A stretch of 64,000 nt of DNA from Planctomycetaceae bacterium (GTDB lineage Bacteria > Planctomycetota > Phycisphaerae > Phycisphaerales > UBA1924): contig JAJTDF010000003.1 of NCBI GenBank assembly GCA_021294835.1, positions 1-64,000 of the forward strand, given 5' to 3'. Below the pieces are notes generated by a model. That model saw nothing but the letters and a program-made list of their open reading frames with translations, had not been told where the DNA came from and did no database searches. This document shows, piece by piece, positions 17,811-27,500 of the stretch (its first letter is position 1; each line of letters opens with the position of its first letter). A program made the position numbers and the translations under genes.

Positions 17811-18677
17811 ATGGCACCTGTCGCAGACACCCATGTTGCTCCGCCGGCTTGCTCGCAGCGGCCCTTGCTGCTGGTGGTCGCTGCCGACAACGAGGCGCGG
17901 GCTGTCATCCAGGGGCTCACCGGTCGAGCCGGCAGCCCACTTCCGCCCATGTGGACTCCGCTCCACATCCACTCCGGCATTCACCTTGTCCTTTGCGGAG
18001 TCGGCAAGGCTCCTGCTGCAGCTGCCACCGCCGCCGCCCTCGCCCGTACCGAGCCCGCAGGTGGCTTTACTGCCGTGCTCAGCCTCGGCATCGGCGGGGT
18101 GCTCCCTGCCACGGAGGCCTCGGCCGTCTCGTCCGTCTCGTCCGTCTCGTCCGGGCCGGGGACAGACTCGCTCTGGCAGGCCCGTCCATCCGTGGGCGAC
18201 ATCGTCCTGGGAGACTGCAGCATCCTCGCTGATGAGGGTGTCGAGACGGACAGCCCGGGCGGGTTTGTGAGCGTCGCCGACATGGGCTTCCTGCCCTTCA
18301 CCGGCCACACCGGCGCCACCGCTGCCGATCCGGCCCTGCTCGACCGGCTCCGGTCGCTGCTGTACCGCCTGCCGCCCGTCTCCGGCGGTCATACCCCCGC
18401 GTGCTTCGTCGGCCCTGTCGCAACCGTGTCGGTCTGCAGCGGAACCGACGCCCGCGCCGCCGCCATCTCCGCCCGCACCGGCGGCCTTGCCGAGTGCATG
18501 GAGGGCGCCGCCGTTGGCCTGGCCGCCTCAGTTTTTAAAACCCCCTTCGCCGAAGTGCGTGTGATCAGCAATCGCACCGGCCGCCGCGAAGCCCAGTCGT
18601 GGGACATCAAGCTTGCGATGGCAACGCTGACGAGGGTGTCGCAGGCCGTCGCCCGACTGGCATTCTCGGACCGCTGA
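17811..18677 (+). CDS. mqnB: Futalosine hydrolase
   Basis: 288 residues from the ATG before APVADTHVA; longer in-frame starts overlap the divergent adaptor gene. It is a nucleoside-phosphorylase-superfamily protein: LLVVAADNEARAVIQGL at the N-terminus, GVGKAPAAAATAAAL, VLSLGIGGVLPA, and the purine/ribose-binding CMEGAAVGLAA followed by EVRVISNRTGRREAQSWDIKLA, the segment typical of futalosine hydrolase. It would cleave futalosine to hypoxanthine and dehypoxanthine futalosine in the alternative menaquinone pathway. Other mqn genes are not in the window. An in-frame 9-bp tandem repeat lies in a surface loop. Confidence 0.85.
   Translation: MAPVADTHVAPPACSQRPLLLVVAADNEARAVIQGLTGRAGSPLPPMWTPLHIHSGIHLVLCGVGKAPAAAATAAALARTEPAGGFTAVLSLGIGGVLPATEASAVSSVSSVSSGPGTDSLWQARPSVGDIVLGDCSILADEGVETDSPGGFVSVADMGFLPFTGHTGATAADPALLDRLRSLLYRLPPVSGGHTPACFVGPVATVSVCSGTDARAAAISARTGGLAECMEGAAVGLAASVFKTPFAEVRVISNRTGRREAQSWDIKLAMATLTRVSQAVARLAFSDR
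18126..18152 (+). repeat. 9-bp tandem repeat, three copies
   Basis: GTCTCGTCC occurs three times head to tail inside mqnB and encodes a Val-Ser-Ser triplet repeat in a loop between conserved strands. The unit is a multiple of three, so copy-number change would keep the frame. Confidence 0.7.
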
Positions 18678-18872
18678 AGCTGTTGAACTGCACGGTTGAT
18701 GCGACCAAGACAGTCTGCGCGTTCCGCGCCGACCAGCGAACGCGGACGCACATTGCCGCATGAGCCCAGCCGGGGGAGCGAGAAGCCGATCCGACTCGAG
18801 GTCGGCTGGCCGCGCGCACGTCCGGAGAACCGGTCGGCGACGCCCCCCACCGCCCCAACTGCGAGGCGAGCC

Positions 18873-20216
18873 ATGGGTTTCGGGAAGCTCAACTTGACGT
18901 TCCTGAAAGGACTGCGGAGCAACGCTGCCGGCAGAGGTCCGGTCGCTGTGGATTGTGGCGCGTCCGGCATCAAGGCCTTGCAGCTTGAGTTCACTGACAC
19001 GCCGACCGTCGCCGCTGCGGCCTTCCTGCCGTGGACAGACCCGACCACCGATCCCGCCAAACGGCTGTCGGCGCAACTGGCGGCATTGCCCAAGTTCCTC
19101 AAGTCCGCCGGCATGAAGGGCTCCAGGATGGTCGCCACCGTGCCCGCCGCACAGACCTACTGCAAGCACCTGCAGCTTCAACTTCCCGAGGATGACCCGA
19201 CCGGAGCCTCTGAACTGGTCGCCGGAGCCATCGCCGGCCAGCTCGGCTGCGAGCCGCACGGCCTGTGCGTCCGACACATGGTGGTGCCCTCCGCAGGCAG
19301 CGCCGGCCGCAGCGAGGTGATCGGCATGGCCGTGGGACGGGGGCTGGTCAAGCAGTTCATGGATGCGGCCCGCGCCGCCGGCATGGACCTGGTGGCGATC
19401 CATCCCGAGGCTGTCGCCCTGCTGCGGGGCTTTGACTCACTGGCCCGACGCGGGAGCGATGCCGACATGGTCTCGGTGTACATCGATCTCGGGGCCGCCA
19501 CCAGCAAGGTGATCGTCGCCCACGGCACAGAACTGGTCTTTGCGAAGGTCGTCCAACTTGGCGGACAGTTCCTTGACCAGGCCATCGCCCGCTCCCGAAA
19601 CTGCTCGATGGCCGAGGCCGGCGACATCCGCCGCAGCTTGCTCAGCGGTTCTGGCGCCCGGGCCGCTCCCGCCGCCGCGCCGGTCGCAACGCCGGCCGAC
19701 GGCGTCACCACGGCGCTCCCGGGACTCGGCGCGGCCATGGCCGCCGCCTCCAAGGCCCCGGTCAGATCGTTCGCCAGGGCCACCCCCGCCGAGCCCGGCT
19801 CGGCTGACAGTGGCGGCATCGCCTCGTCCACGCTGGCCGCGGCGACCGAACGCCGCGTGGGGGCGCAGCCAGCCGGCCTCCAGGTCGTGACCGCAGAAGT
19901 TGACGACCTCGACCGGTCTGCCATCGGCGAAGCGGTCGACATCCTGACCGACGAGATCGCTCTGTGCCTGCGGTACCACGACGGCCTGTTCCCCGCCAAG
20001 CACGTCACCCGGGCGGTGTTCGTCGGCGGAGAATCCCAATCAGTGGTGCTGTGCCAGCACATGGCTCGCAAACTCCGGCTGTCCTCCCATGTCGCCGACC
20101 CGCTCGCCCGCATGGGCAGAACCGACAAACTCACCGCCGTCGGCGTGGATATCACCAAGCCCCAGCCCGGATGGGCCGTTCCGCTTGGCTTGTGCTTCTG
20201 CCCGACCGATCTGTAA
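18873..20216 (+). CDS. pilM: Type IV pilus assembly protein PilM
   Basis: 447 residues from the ATG before GFGKLNLTF, preceded by GAGG. It has the actin-like ATPase fold of PilM: VAVDCGASGIKALQLEF (phosphate loop 1), SVYIDLGAATSKVIVAHGTELVFAKVVQLGG (phosphate loop 2) and VFVGGESQSVVLCQHMARKL (adenosine region). About 65 Ala/Pro-rich residues interrupt the domain after SRNCSMAEAGDIRRSLL. PilM sits in the cytoplasm and recruits PilN at the inner membrane. First gene of the pilMNOP-ATPase operon. Confidence 0.88.
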   Translation: MGFGKLNLTFLKGLRSNAAGRGPVAVDCGASGIKALQLEFTDTPTVAAAAFLPWTDPTTDPAKRLSAQLAALPKFLKSAGMKGSRMVATVPAAQTYCKHLQLQLPEDDPTGASELVAGAIAGQLGCEPHGLCVRHMVVPSAGSAGRSEVIGMAVGRGLVKQFMDAARAAGMDLVAIHPEAVALLRGFDSLARRGSDADMVSVYIDLGAATSKVIVAHGTELVFAKVVQLGGQFLDQAIARSRNCSMAEAGDIRRSLLSGSGARAAPAAAPVATPADGVTTALPGLGAAMAAASKAPVRSFARATPAEPGSADSGGIASSTLAAATERRVGAQPAGLQVVTAEVDDLDRSAIGEAVDILTDEIALCLRYHDGLFPAKHVTRAVFVGGESQSVVLCQHMARKLRLSSHVADPLARMGRTDKLTAVGVDITKPQPGWAVPLGLCFCPTDL

Positions 20217-20275
20217 GCCCGTACGGCATATGGCCCCCGGGCTGATGCCGGACTCTGGACCGAGGGAGCCGCTCC

Positions 20276-21139
20276 ATGCTGACGCGACAATCCGCCAACG
20301 CCCAGTCATTCATGCCCGAGGACTACCTGCTGGCCAGGCGGGAGTCCAAGGCCAATTCGATCAACCTTCTTCTCTTCGGGGTTGTGCTGTGCGCCGTCGT
20401 TGGAGCCTTCTTCGTCACCCACCGTCAGTGGAACACTGTCCGCGCGCAGCAGCAGGCCATCAACGCTCAGTACGCCACCGAGGCCGAAAAGATCGAACAG
20501 CTCAAGCTGCTGGACACCCAGAAGCAGGACATGCTTGAGAAGGCCGAGATCACTACCGGCCTGATCGAGAAGGTGCCCAGGTCCATCCTGCTTGCTGAGG
20601 TGGTCAATCGCATGCCTGAGCGCATCACACTGGCCGAATTGGAACTCAAAAGCCGTCGCATCCGCGAGGAGGCTCCCAAGAAGCCGGCCGCCGCCGGCCC
20701 CAAATCGCTCTCCGCATCCAACACCAAGCAGGGGGGCAAGGGCGGCAAGGGCGGCAAGAACACCAAGGAAGCCGCGCCCCCGAAACCCCGTCCGCCCAAA
20801 ATGGAGTTCACCCTGAGCATCCAGGGACTGGCCGCCAGTGATCAGGACGTGGCCGACTACCACGCCTCCCTCAAGGAATGCGGACTGCTCGAACGGGTGG
20901 ACCTGGTCTCCACCGAAGGGACCCGCGTTCAGGATGTGCCCGTCCGCCGGTTCCGCATCGAGGCCCAGCTCAGCCAGTCCGCTGACGCCCGCTCGGTCAT
21001 CCCACTGAGTGTTGCGAGGCTCAGGACCCCCGCACAGCTTGGGACGCGTCCCGCAGCCGAGAGCTTCTTCAGGCCCGCCGGTCCCGGCCAAGTCAGTACG
21101 GCACCAACAGGCGGCCAGAACGCCGGAGGTGAACGGTGA
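20276..21139 (+). CDS. pilN: PilN-like inner-membrane assembly protein
   Basis: 287 residues. The N-terminal ~25 residues, including PEDYLLARRESKANSINLLLFG, fit the cytoplasmic PilM-binding segment. One membrane helix follows (LLLFGVVLCAVVGAFFV), then a coiled coil (residues ~45-110) and a ferredoxin-like domain split by a basic Gly/Lys-rich insert (QGGKGGKGGKNTK). The C-terminal ~50 residues are Pro/Ala/Gly-rich. It is called by position after pilM and by topology, since the family is poorly conserved. Its stop overlaps the pilO start (GTGA). Confidence 0.8.
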   Translation: MLTRQSANAQSFMPEDYLLARRESKANSINLLLFGVVLCAVVGAFFVTHRQWNTVRAQQQAINAQYATEAEKIEQLKLLDTQKQDMLEKAEITTGLIEKVPRSILLAEVVNRMPERITLAELELKSRRIREEAPKKPAAAGPKSLSASNTKQGGKGGKGGKNTKEAAPPKPRPPKMEFTLSIQGLAASDQDVADYHASLKECGLLERVDLVSTEGTRVQDVPVRRFRIEAQLSQSADARSVIPLSVARLRTPAQLGTRPAAESFFRPAGPGQVSTAPTGGQNAGGER

Positions 21140-21723
21140 ACGCAATCTCCTACCGCCAACTGATCTTCATCGCACTGCTCCTGGGCATTCCGCTGGCCAG
21201 TTTCTTCATCGTTTTCAGGCCCCAGAACCAGGCCATCGCCCGCGCCCGGCAGGAGATCGAACTCAAGCAGGCCATGCTGTCAAAGCTGCGTGAAGCGACC
21301 GCCCGCTCCAGCGATCTTGAACGCGCCAACGCCGAGATCGGCGAATCCATCGCCGCCATCGAATCCCGCCTGCCGTCGGACAAGGAGATGGACCTCGTCC
21401 TTCGCGACGTCGCCAAGATCGCCGAGAACGCTGGACTGCTCATGAAGAACTTCAAGCGCAGCGAGAAGCCGCTGCCGGCCGGACTGGCCATGGAGCAGCC
21501 GCTGACTGTGGAGATCGAAGGCGACTTCGACGGCTTCTACCGCTTCCTTCTGGAACTTGAGCGGCTTCCCCGAATCACGAGGCTGCCCGACTTTCAGATG
21601 GAGCGCATGGACGACGTCGATGGCGCTTTGACCACAAGGTTCACGCTGTCGGTGTACTACCAAGGTGAAGACCCGGCCACCCTGTCCGATCGTCCGACCG
21701 CCAGCGCAGGAGCATCCAAGTGA
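21136..21723 (+). CDS. pilO: PilO-like inner-membrane assembly protein
   Basis: 195 residues, GTG start overlapping the pilN stop. One membrane helix (LIFIALLLGIPLASFFIVF) is followed by a coiled coil (ARARQEIELKQAMLSKLREA...) and a C-terminal ferredoxin-like domain containing EIEGDFDGFYRFLLELERLPRI, a recognisable PilO signature. PilO pairs with PilN in the periplasm to align the pilus machine. It overlaps the next gene by GTGA. Confidence 0.88.
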   Translation: MNAISYRQLIFIALLLGIPLASFFIVFRPQNQAIARARQEIELKQAMLSKLREATARSSDLERANAEIGESIAAIESRLPSDKEMDLVLRDVAKIAENAGLLMKNFKRSEKPLPAGLAMEQPLTVEIEGDFDGFYRFLLELERLPRITRLPDFQMERMDDVDGALTTRFTLSVYYQGEDPATLSDRPTASAGASK

Positions 21724-22439
21724 GCACCCCAACGGACCATACCAGCCTTGGCCCGGTTGACCCCGGGCATAACGCTCACGCCGAAGGCGGCGGCCATGAC
21801 ATGGCGCTGACCGCCGACATGTCCGCCTCGCTGATCGGCGTCCAGGCGGGCACGGCACGGCGAAGGTTCACCTCGGGCAACGTCACCATTGCCCTGTTGC
21901 TCGTGCTCGCCGGCGGTGCACTCGTGTTCATGCGGCACATGGGCCTCGGCGCCGGCATGGCTTCCGCTATGGACGGCGAGAAGCTCGCCGAGGTGGAGGC
22001 CCCGAAGATTCGGGGCGACTATGCCGCCGTGCTCGCCGACCTGACCACCTCAAGAACCACCCACCAGGTGCCGGTCGACAAGCTCAAGAAAAACCCCTTC
22101 CGGCTGATCAACAGCGCCATCACGCCCGCCGTCACCGGGGCGGACGGCTCGGCGGACGCGAGCGCCGCCCGTCGCCAGTTGGAGGAGGCGGCCAAGAAGC
22201 GAATGGCCGAACAGGCCGATTGGGAGAAGAAGGTCGCCGCCGCGGAGTCGCAACTCAGGCTCAACTCCATCATCGGCGGGTCTTACCCGCTCGCTCGCGT
22301 CAGCGGGCAGAACGTCCGCGTCGGCGACCGCATCGGCGAGTACTTCACCGTCACCGAGATCGGCGCTCGTCATGTCACCCTGCAGGTGGACGGCGGGCGA
22401 CAGACCACGCTCAGTCTCGACCCGGCCGGACGCAACTAA
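21720..22439 (+). CDS. PilP/GspC-like periplasmic protein
   Basis: 239 residues, GTG start overlapping the pilO stop. A membrane helix (VTIALLLVLAGGALVFM) follows ~50 cytoplasmic residues. A periplasmic linker with a short coiled coil leads to a C-terminal beta domain, LRLNSIIGGSYPLARVSGQNVRVGD...EIGARHVTLQVDGGRQTTLSLD, resembling the PilP / GspC homology region that contacts the secretin. Unlike classical PilP it has no lipobox and uses a membrane helix, which is GspC-like. Called by position and the C-terminal pattern. Confidence 0.7.
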   Translation: MSTPTDHTSLGPVDPGHNAHAEGGGHDMALTADMSASLIGVQAGTARRRFTSGNVTIALLLVLAGGALVFMRHMGLGAGMASAMDGEKLAEVEAPKIRGDYAAVLADLTTSRTTHQVPVDKLKKNPFRLINSAITPAVTGADGSADASAARRQLEEAAKKRMAEQADWEKKVAAAESQLRLNSIIGGSYPLARVSGQNVRVGDRIGEYFTVTEIGARHVTLQVDGGRQTTLSLDPAGRN

Positions 22440-22466
22440 GCCCGGCCGCGGGCACGGAGGAGTCGG

Positions 22467-24542
22467 ATGCTGGATCAGAACGGAATCGGTCGCATGCGCA
22501 AGGCCGAAGATCTCGACACACTGCTCAGCCAGCTTGGTGTGGACCCAAGCGCCGCAGCCGCAGACCAGGTCCGCCCTGCGGTCAAGGCGGCCGAGCCGGC
22601 GCCGATCCGCAAGCACACCCTTGACCTCAACCACCAGGCCATGGCCGGACTGCCCGCCGTGCCCGCCAACCAGCGCCCTTTCGCAAAGCCGTTGCAGCCT
22701 GTCGACGATCCCGCCGTCAGCACTGCCCAGCGACTTCAAGCCGCCGCTGCCGAGGCCACTGTCGGCCAAGCCATTGCGCCCGTCTGGCGCCCCGAAGACA
22801 AGGATGCACCCCCCACCCCCCCCGCCGCCGCCGGCGATGTAGGGAACTACCTCCTGCGATCGGGACTGATTACCGCTCAGCAGCTCCAGGCCGCCCAGCA
22901 GGTCGCCGCCCAGACCCCCGGCAAGTCCATCGCCGACATTCTCATCGAGCAGGGCGTGGATGAGGCCAAAGTTCTTCGGGGCGTAGCGGAACGCAGCGGT
23001 CTGCCCTTTGAAACCATCGATCTGGCCAAGGGCCTCGAGGGCGGCTTCGACGGAAAACTTCTGCAGCGCCTGACCATTGATTTCTGCAAGCAGCACATGG
23101 TGCTTCCGCTCCGCATGGAGTCCTCTCGCGCTGTCGTGGGCTTCGTGCACCCGCACCAGGCGTTCCTGGTCGATGAGATCAAGCGCCGCCTCGGCGTGCC
23201 CGCCGTTCGCTGCGTCGTTGTCACCGGCTTCGACATCCGAGGAGCCTTGGAAATCTCCGGCGACAAGGCCGGATCGTCCGCTATTGACGTCAACGACATC
23301 CTCCGCGATGTCGACGATGGCGACGTTCAGGTCGAGAAAAAAGAGCATCAGGAAGTCGACCTGGAGAAGGAGGCCGGCGAGAGCCCGGTCATCCGCTACG
23401 TCAACTTCATCATCCAGAAGGCCGTTGAAGAGGGCGCTTCGGATATCCACATCGAGCCCTCGGAAAAGAAGATCAAGGTCCGCTTCCGGATCGACGGCGA
23501 GATGTTCGAGATGATGAACCCGCCGCCCTCGATGAGCGCGGCCATCACCAGCCGCCTGAAGATCATGGCGAATCTGGACATCTCCGAGCGACGCCTGCCG
23601 CAAGACGGCCGCATCCGCTGCACCGTTCAGAGCCGCAAGCTGGACCTCCGCATGAGCACCTTGCCGGTCACCGGCGGCGAGAAGGTCGTCATGCGCATTC
23701 TCGATACCCGCTCGATCAACGTAAAACTCGAGGACCTCGGCTTCGACGAGTCGATTCTCCGCACCTGGAAAGGTCTCTGCGACGCCCCGCACGGGATCGT
23801 GCTGGTCACCGGCCCGACCGGCTCAGGCAAGACCACGACGCTGTACTCCTCGATCCGCCAGCTCGACAAGAACGGCATGAACATCTCCACCGTTGAGGAT
23901 CCGGTGGAATACCACCTCGACGGCATCAACCAGACGCAGACCCACGACCGCATCGGCATGACGTTCGCCAAGGCCCTCAAGGCCCTGCTGCGTCAGGACC
24001 CCGATGTGATCCTCGTCGGCGAAATCCGTGACCTGGAGACCGCCGTCACCGCCGTGCAGGCTGCCCTCACCGGCCACCTTGTGCTCAGCACGCTGCACAC
24101 CAACGACGCCCCGGGCTCGGTCACACGACTGGTCAACATCGGCGTCGAGCCGTTCCTGGTCTCCGCCGCACTCAATGGCGTGCTTGCACAGCGTCTGCTC
24201 CGCCGCCTCTGCTCCAACTGCAAGAAGCAGGTGCCCCCAAGTCAGGAGATGCAGGAGTTCCTTCACCTGCAGGGCCTCCCCACCGACACCATGTGGACGC
24301 ACGCCGGCTGCAAGGAGAAGTGCCGCAACACCGGCTACTCCGGCCGACTTGGCATCTACGAACTGCTCACCGTCGACGACCAGCTGCGCGACGTGATCGT
24401 CCGCAATCCCAACGTTGCCGAACTTCGCCGCCTGTGCATCGAACGCGGCATGGTGAGCCTCCGCCAGGACGGCCTGAAGAAGGCCAGTCGGGGGATCACA
24501 TCCGTCGAAGAGGTCCTCCGCATCACCGAAGCGGCCGCCTGA
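22467..24542 (+). CDS. Type II secretion / type IV pilus assembly ATPase (GspE/PilB)
   Basis: 691 residues with GGAGGAG before the ATG. Residues ~130-290 form a GspE N-terminal (MshEN-like) domain (LLRSGLITAQQLQAAQQVAAQ...IADILIEQGVDEAKVLR). The core has an ATP-binding EGASDIHIEPSEKKIKVRFRIDG, Walker A GPTGSGKTTTLYSS near residue 450, the Asp box, Walker B DPDVILVGEIRD and the His box LSTLHTNDAPGSVTRL. Four cysteines in LCSNCKK...GCKEKCRNTGYSGR form the zinc site of GspE/PilB. It powers pilus or pseudopilus assembly from the cytoplasmic face. The first ~110 residues are a variable Ala/Pro-rich extension. The operon holds no secretin, GspF/PilC or PilT. Confidence 0.92.
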   Translation: MLDQNGIGRMRKAEDLDTLLSQLGVDPSAAAADQVRPAVKAAEPAPIRKHTLDLNHQAMAGLPAVPANQRPFAKPLQPVDDPAVSTAQRLQAAAAEATVGQAIAPVWRPEDKDAPPTPPAAAGDVGNYLLRSGLITAQQLQAAQQVAAQTPGKSIADILIEQGVDEAKVLRGVAERSGLPFETIDLAKGLEGGFDGKLLQRLTIDFCKQHMVLPLRMESSRAVVGFVHPHQAFLVDEIKRRLGVPAVRCVVVTGFDIRGALEISGDKAGSSAIDVNDILRDVDDGDVQVEKKEHQEVDLEKEAGESPVIRYVNFIIQKAVEEGASDIHIEPSEKKIKVRFRIDGEMFEMMNPPPSMSAAITSRLKIMANLDISERRLPQDGRIRCTVQSRKLDLRMSTLPVTGGEKVVMRILDTRSINVKLEDLGFDESILRTWKGLCDAPHGIVLVTGPTGSGKTTTLYSSIRQLDKNGMNISTVEDPVEYHLDGINQTQTHDRIGMTFAKALKALLRQDPDVILVGEIRDLETAVTAVQAALTGHLVLSTLHTNDAPGSVTRLVNIGVEPFLVSAALNGVLAQRLLRRLCSNCKKQVPPSQEMQEFLHLQGLPTDTMWTHAGCKEKCRNTGYSGRLGIYELLTVDDQLRDVIVRNPNVAELRRLCIERGMVSLRQDGLKKASRGITSVEEVLRITEAAA

Positions 24543-24551
24543 CGGCCCGAC

Positions 24552-27500
24552 TCAGGCCGGCTGGGGCTCGGCCTTGCCCGCGCCGGGGATCGGACCAACC
24601 GCCGAGACGACCTCCGCGCTCCGCCCCGGGATCCGCCCGCTGTGCCCGCCGCCGTCGGCCTCCGGGGGGATGTGAACCGCCCGCCGACCGGCCAGCAGCA
24701 CGTAGATCGATGGCACCACCAGCAACGTGAACACCGTGCTGATGGTCATGCCCGCGACCAGCACGATGCCGATGGAGTTGCGGGCCTCAGCACCGGGGCC
24801 GGTCACCAACACCAGCGGGAAGTGGCCGAACACCGTCGCCGCCGAGGTCATCAGAATCGGCCGCAGCCGCGTCTGAGCCGCTTCCTTGGCTGCCGAGAGC
24901 TTGTCTACTCCCTGCTCACGCAGGTGGTTGGCGAACTCGACGATGAGGATGCCGTTCTTGGCCACCAGCCCCACCAGCGTGATCAGCCCGACCTGCGAGT
25001 AGATGTTCACGGTCGTCAGGTCAACATAGGTGAAGACGAGCGCCCCGGTGATCGCCAGCGGCACAGAGCCAAGCAGCACGATCAGCGGGTCGCGGAAGCT
25101 TGAGAACTGCGCCGCCAGCACAAGATAAATGAGCCCGAGCGCAAAGCCGAGGGTCACCGTCAGGCTGGCCCCCTCGGTGCGGATCTGCCGGCTCTCACCG
25201 GCGTAGTCAATCGCGTAGCCCACCGGCAGCACCTCACGGGCGATCTGCTCCAGCGCGAACAGGGCCTCCTCCTTGGTCACGCCGGGAGCCGCCTCACCGT
25301 AGATCTTCATGCTGTCGCGTTGCTGGAAGCGGTTGAGCGAGCGGGGAGCTGTCACCGTTTCCAGCCGCACGAATGACGACACCGACACCAGCCCGCCGCT
25401 GGATGATCGCATCTTGAGTTGCAGGATCTGCTCGGGCGTCACCCGCTCGGACGGGGCGATCTGAGGAATGACCTTGTACGAACGGCCATCCAGATTAAAC
25501 CGATTCACATACCCGCCCGAGAGCATCACCGCCAGTTCCGAGCCCACCGTCGCCAGGTCCAACCCCAAGTCGGCCACCTTCTCGCGATCGATCACGATTC
25601 TCGTCTGCGGCAGATCAATTTTCAGGTCCGTGTCCGCGAACATGAACTTGCCGGACGCGAACGCCCGCCCCACGATCTGCTGGGCCACCGCCTCCATCCG
25701 CTCCGGGACGTCGTTGGCGGTCACCATCATCTCCACGCCGAACTGCCCGGCCCCCGGCAGCGGCGGCGGAAGCACCGGAATCGCCCGCACCGCCGCCACC
25801 GACGACACCGCCCCGAACGCCTGCTGCTGCACCTGGAACGAGCTCGCCTCGCGGCTGCTCCAGTTCTTCAGCAGAGCCCCGCCGAAGCCGAACGACGGCT
25901 GCAGGATGCTGAAGGTCTGCACCGTGTCCGGCAGCGCCAGCATCCGCTGCGAGACCTCGGTCGCCGCCCGCCGCATCGCATCCAGCGAGGCGTCCGGCGG
26001 ATTCTGCAGGATGAAGAACACGAAGCCCTCGTCCTCGGTTGGCGCCAGCTCCTTGCTGCTCAGGCGGTACATCGGAATCGCCGCAATCGCCACCAGCACG
26101 GTGGCCAGAGCCATCGACCAGCGCATCTGCAGCGTCGTGTCCAGTACGCGGCCGTACAGCGCCCGCAGCCGGTCGAACCGCCCATTCACCCAGCGGGCAA
26201 AGCCGCTTTCCCGCCCCTTCTCGCTGGCCAGATACGCGCTCATCACCGGTGAAAGGGTCAGCGCCACCACGCCGCTCACGATCACCGCCGCCGCCAGCGT
26301 GAAGGCGAACTCCTTGAACAGCACGCCCGTCAGCCCGGCCTGAAAGCCGATGGGGGCGTAGACGGCCGCCAGCGTGATGGTCATCGAGATCACCGGCGAA
26401 AGCAGTTCCCTCGCGCCCGTCAGGGCCGCCTGCAGCCGCCCCATCCCGTCGCGGAGGTGCCGCTCCACGTTCTCCACCATCACGATCGCGTCGTCCACCA
26501 CCAGTCCCACGGCCAGCACGATCGCCAGGATCGTGAGCAGGTTCAGCGAAAAACCCAGCACCAGCATCACCAGACACGCCCCCACCAGCGACACCGGAAT
26601 GGCGATCAGCGGGACCAGCACCGTCCGCAGCGAACCCATGAACAGGAAGACGATCAGCCCGACAATGGCCACCGTCTCCGCCAGCGTTTTGGAGATCTCC
26701 TTGATGGCGTTGTTCATGTAGAACGTGCCGTCAAACGCCAGGATCATGTCGACGCCGGTCGGCAGCGCTGGCCGCACCCGCTCCATCGTCGCACGCAGCC
26801 GCTCGGCCACCTCCAGTTCGTTGGCGCTCGGCAGCGGCCAGACCGACAGGTAGATCGCCGGTCTGCCGTTCAGCCCCGTCTCTGAGATCGCCTCCTCGCT
26901 GCCCAGTTCCACCCGGGCCACGTCCCGCAGCCGCACGATCACCCCGTTCTCCTCCCGGATGATCAATCGTTGGAAGTCCTCCACCGAGCGAAGGTCCGTG
27001 TCCGTCAGCAGGTCCACCTGCACATCCGCGTTCTTGCTGGTCCCCACCGAGGCCAGAAAGTTGTTCCGCGACAGCGCACGCTGCACCTCCAGCGGCGTGA
27101 CGTCCAGCGCCGTCAGCCGCTCGCGATCCAGCCAGATCCGCATGGCCAGATTCCGCGGCCCTTCAATATCCACGCGCTGCACGCCCTCGATAGTCGAGAA
27201 CGCCGGCTGAACCTGCCGCGAGAGCATGTCGGTCAGTTGCATCAGGTCCATGCGGTCGCTGGTGAAACTGACGTAGAACGTCGCGTACGGGCGGTCGGTC
27301 CGCTGGATGTTCACCACCGGCGATTCCGCCTCCTGGGGCAGTTCGCTGCGGACCTGGTTGAGCCGTGCGGATATCTCAGCCAGGGCCGCGTTGGACGGGT
27401 GGTTCAGCCGCAGGCGAACGGTGATGGTGCTCAGCCCGGCGATCGAGGTACTTTCGATGTAGTCGATGCCGTCGATGGCCGCCACCGCCCGCTCGATCGG

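Noticed and set aside
22050..23792. A 580-codon minus-strand frame opposite the PilP-like and ATPase genes
   Set aside because: Its composition (Asp/Gly/Leu/His) is that of an antisense frame, and the plus-strand ATPase is unambiguous.
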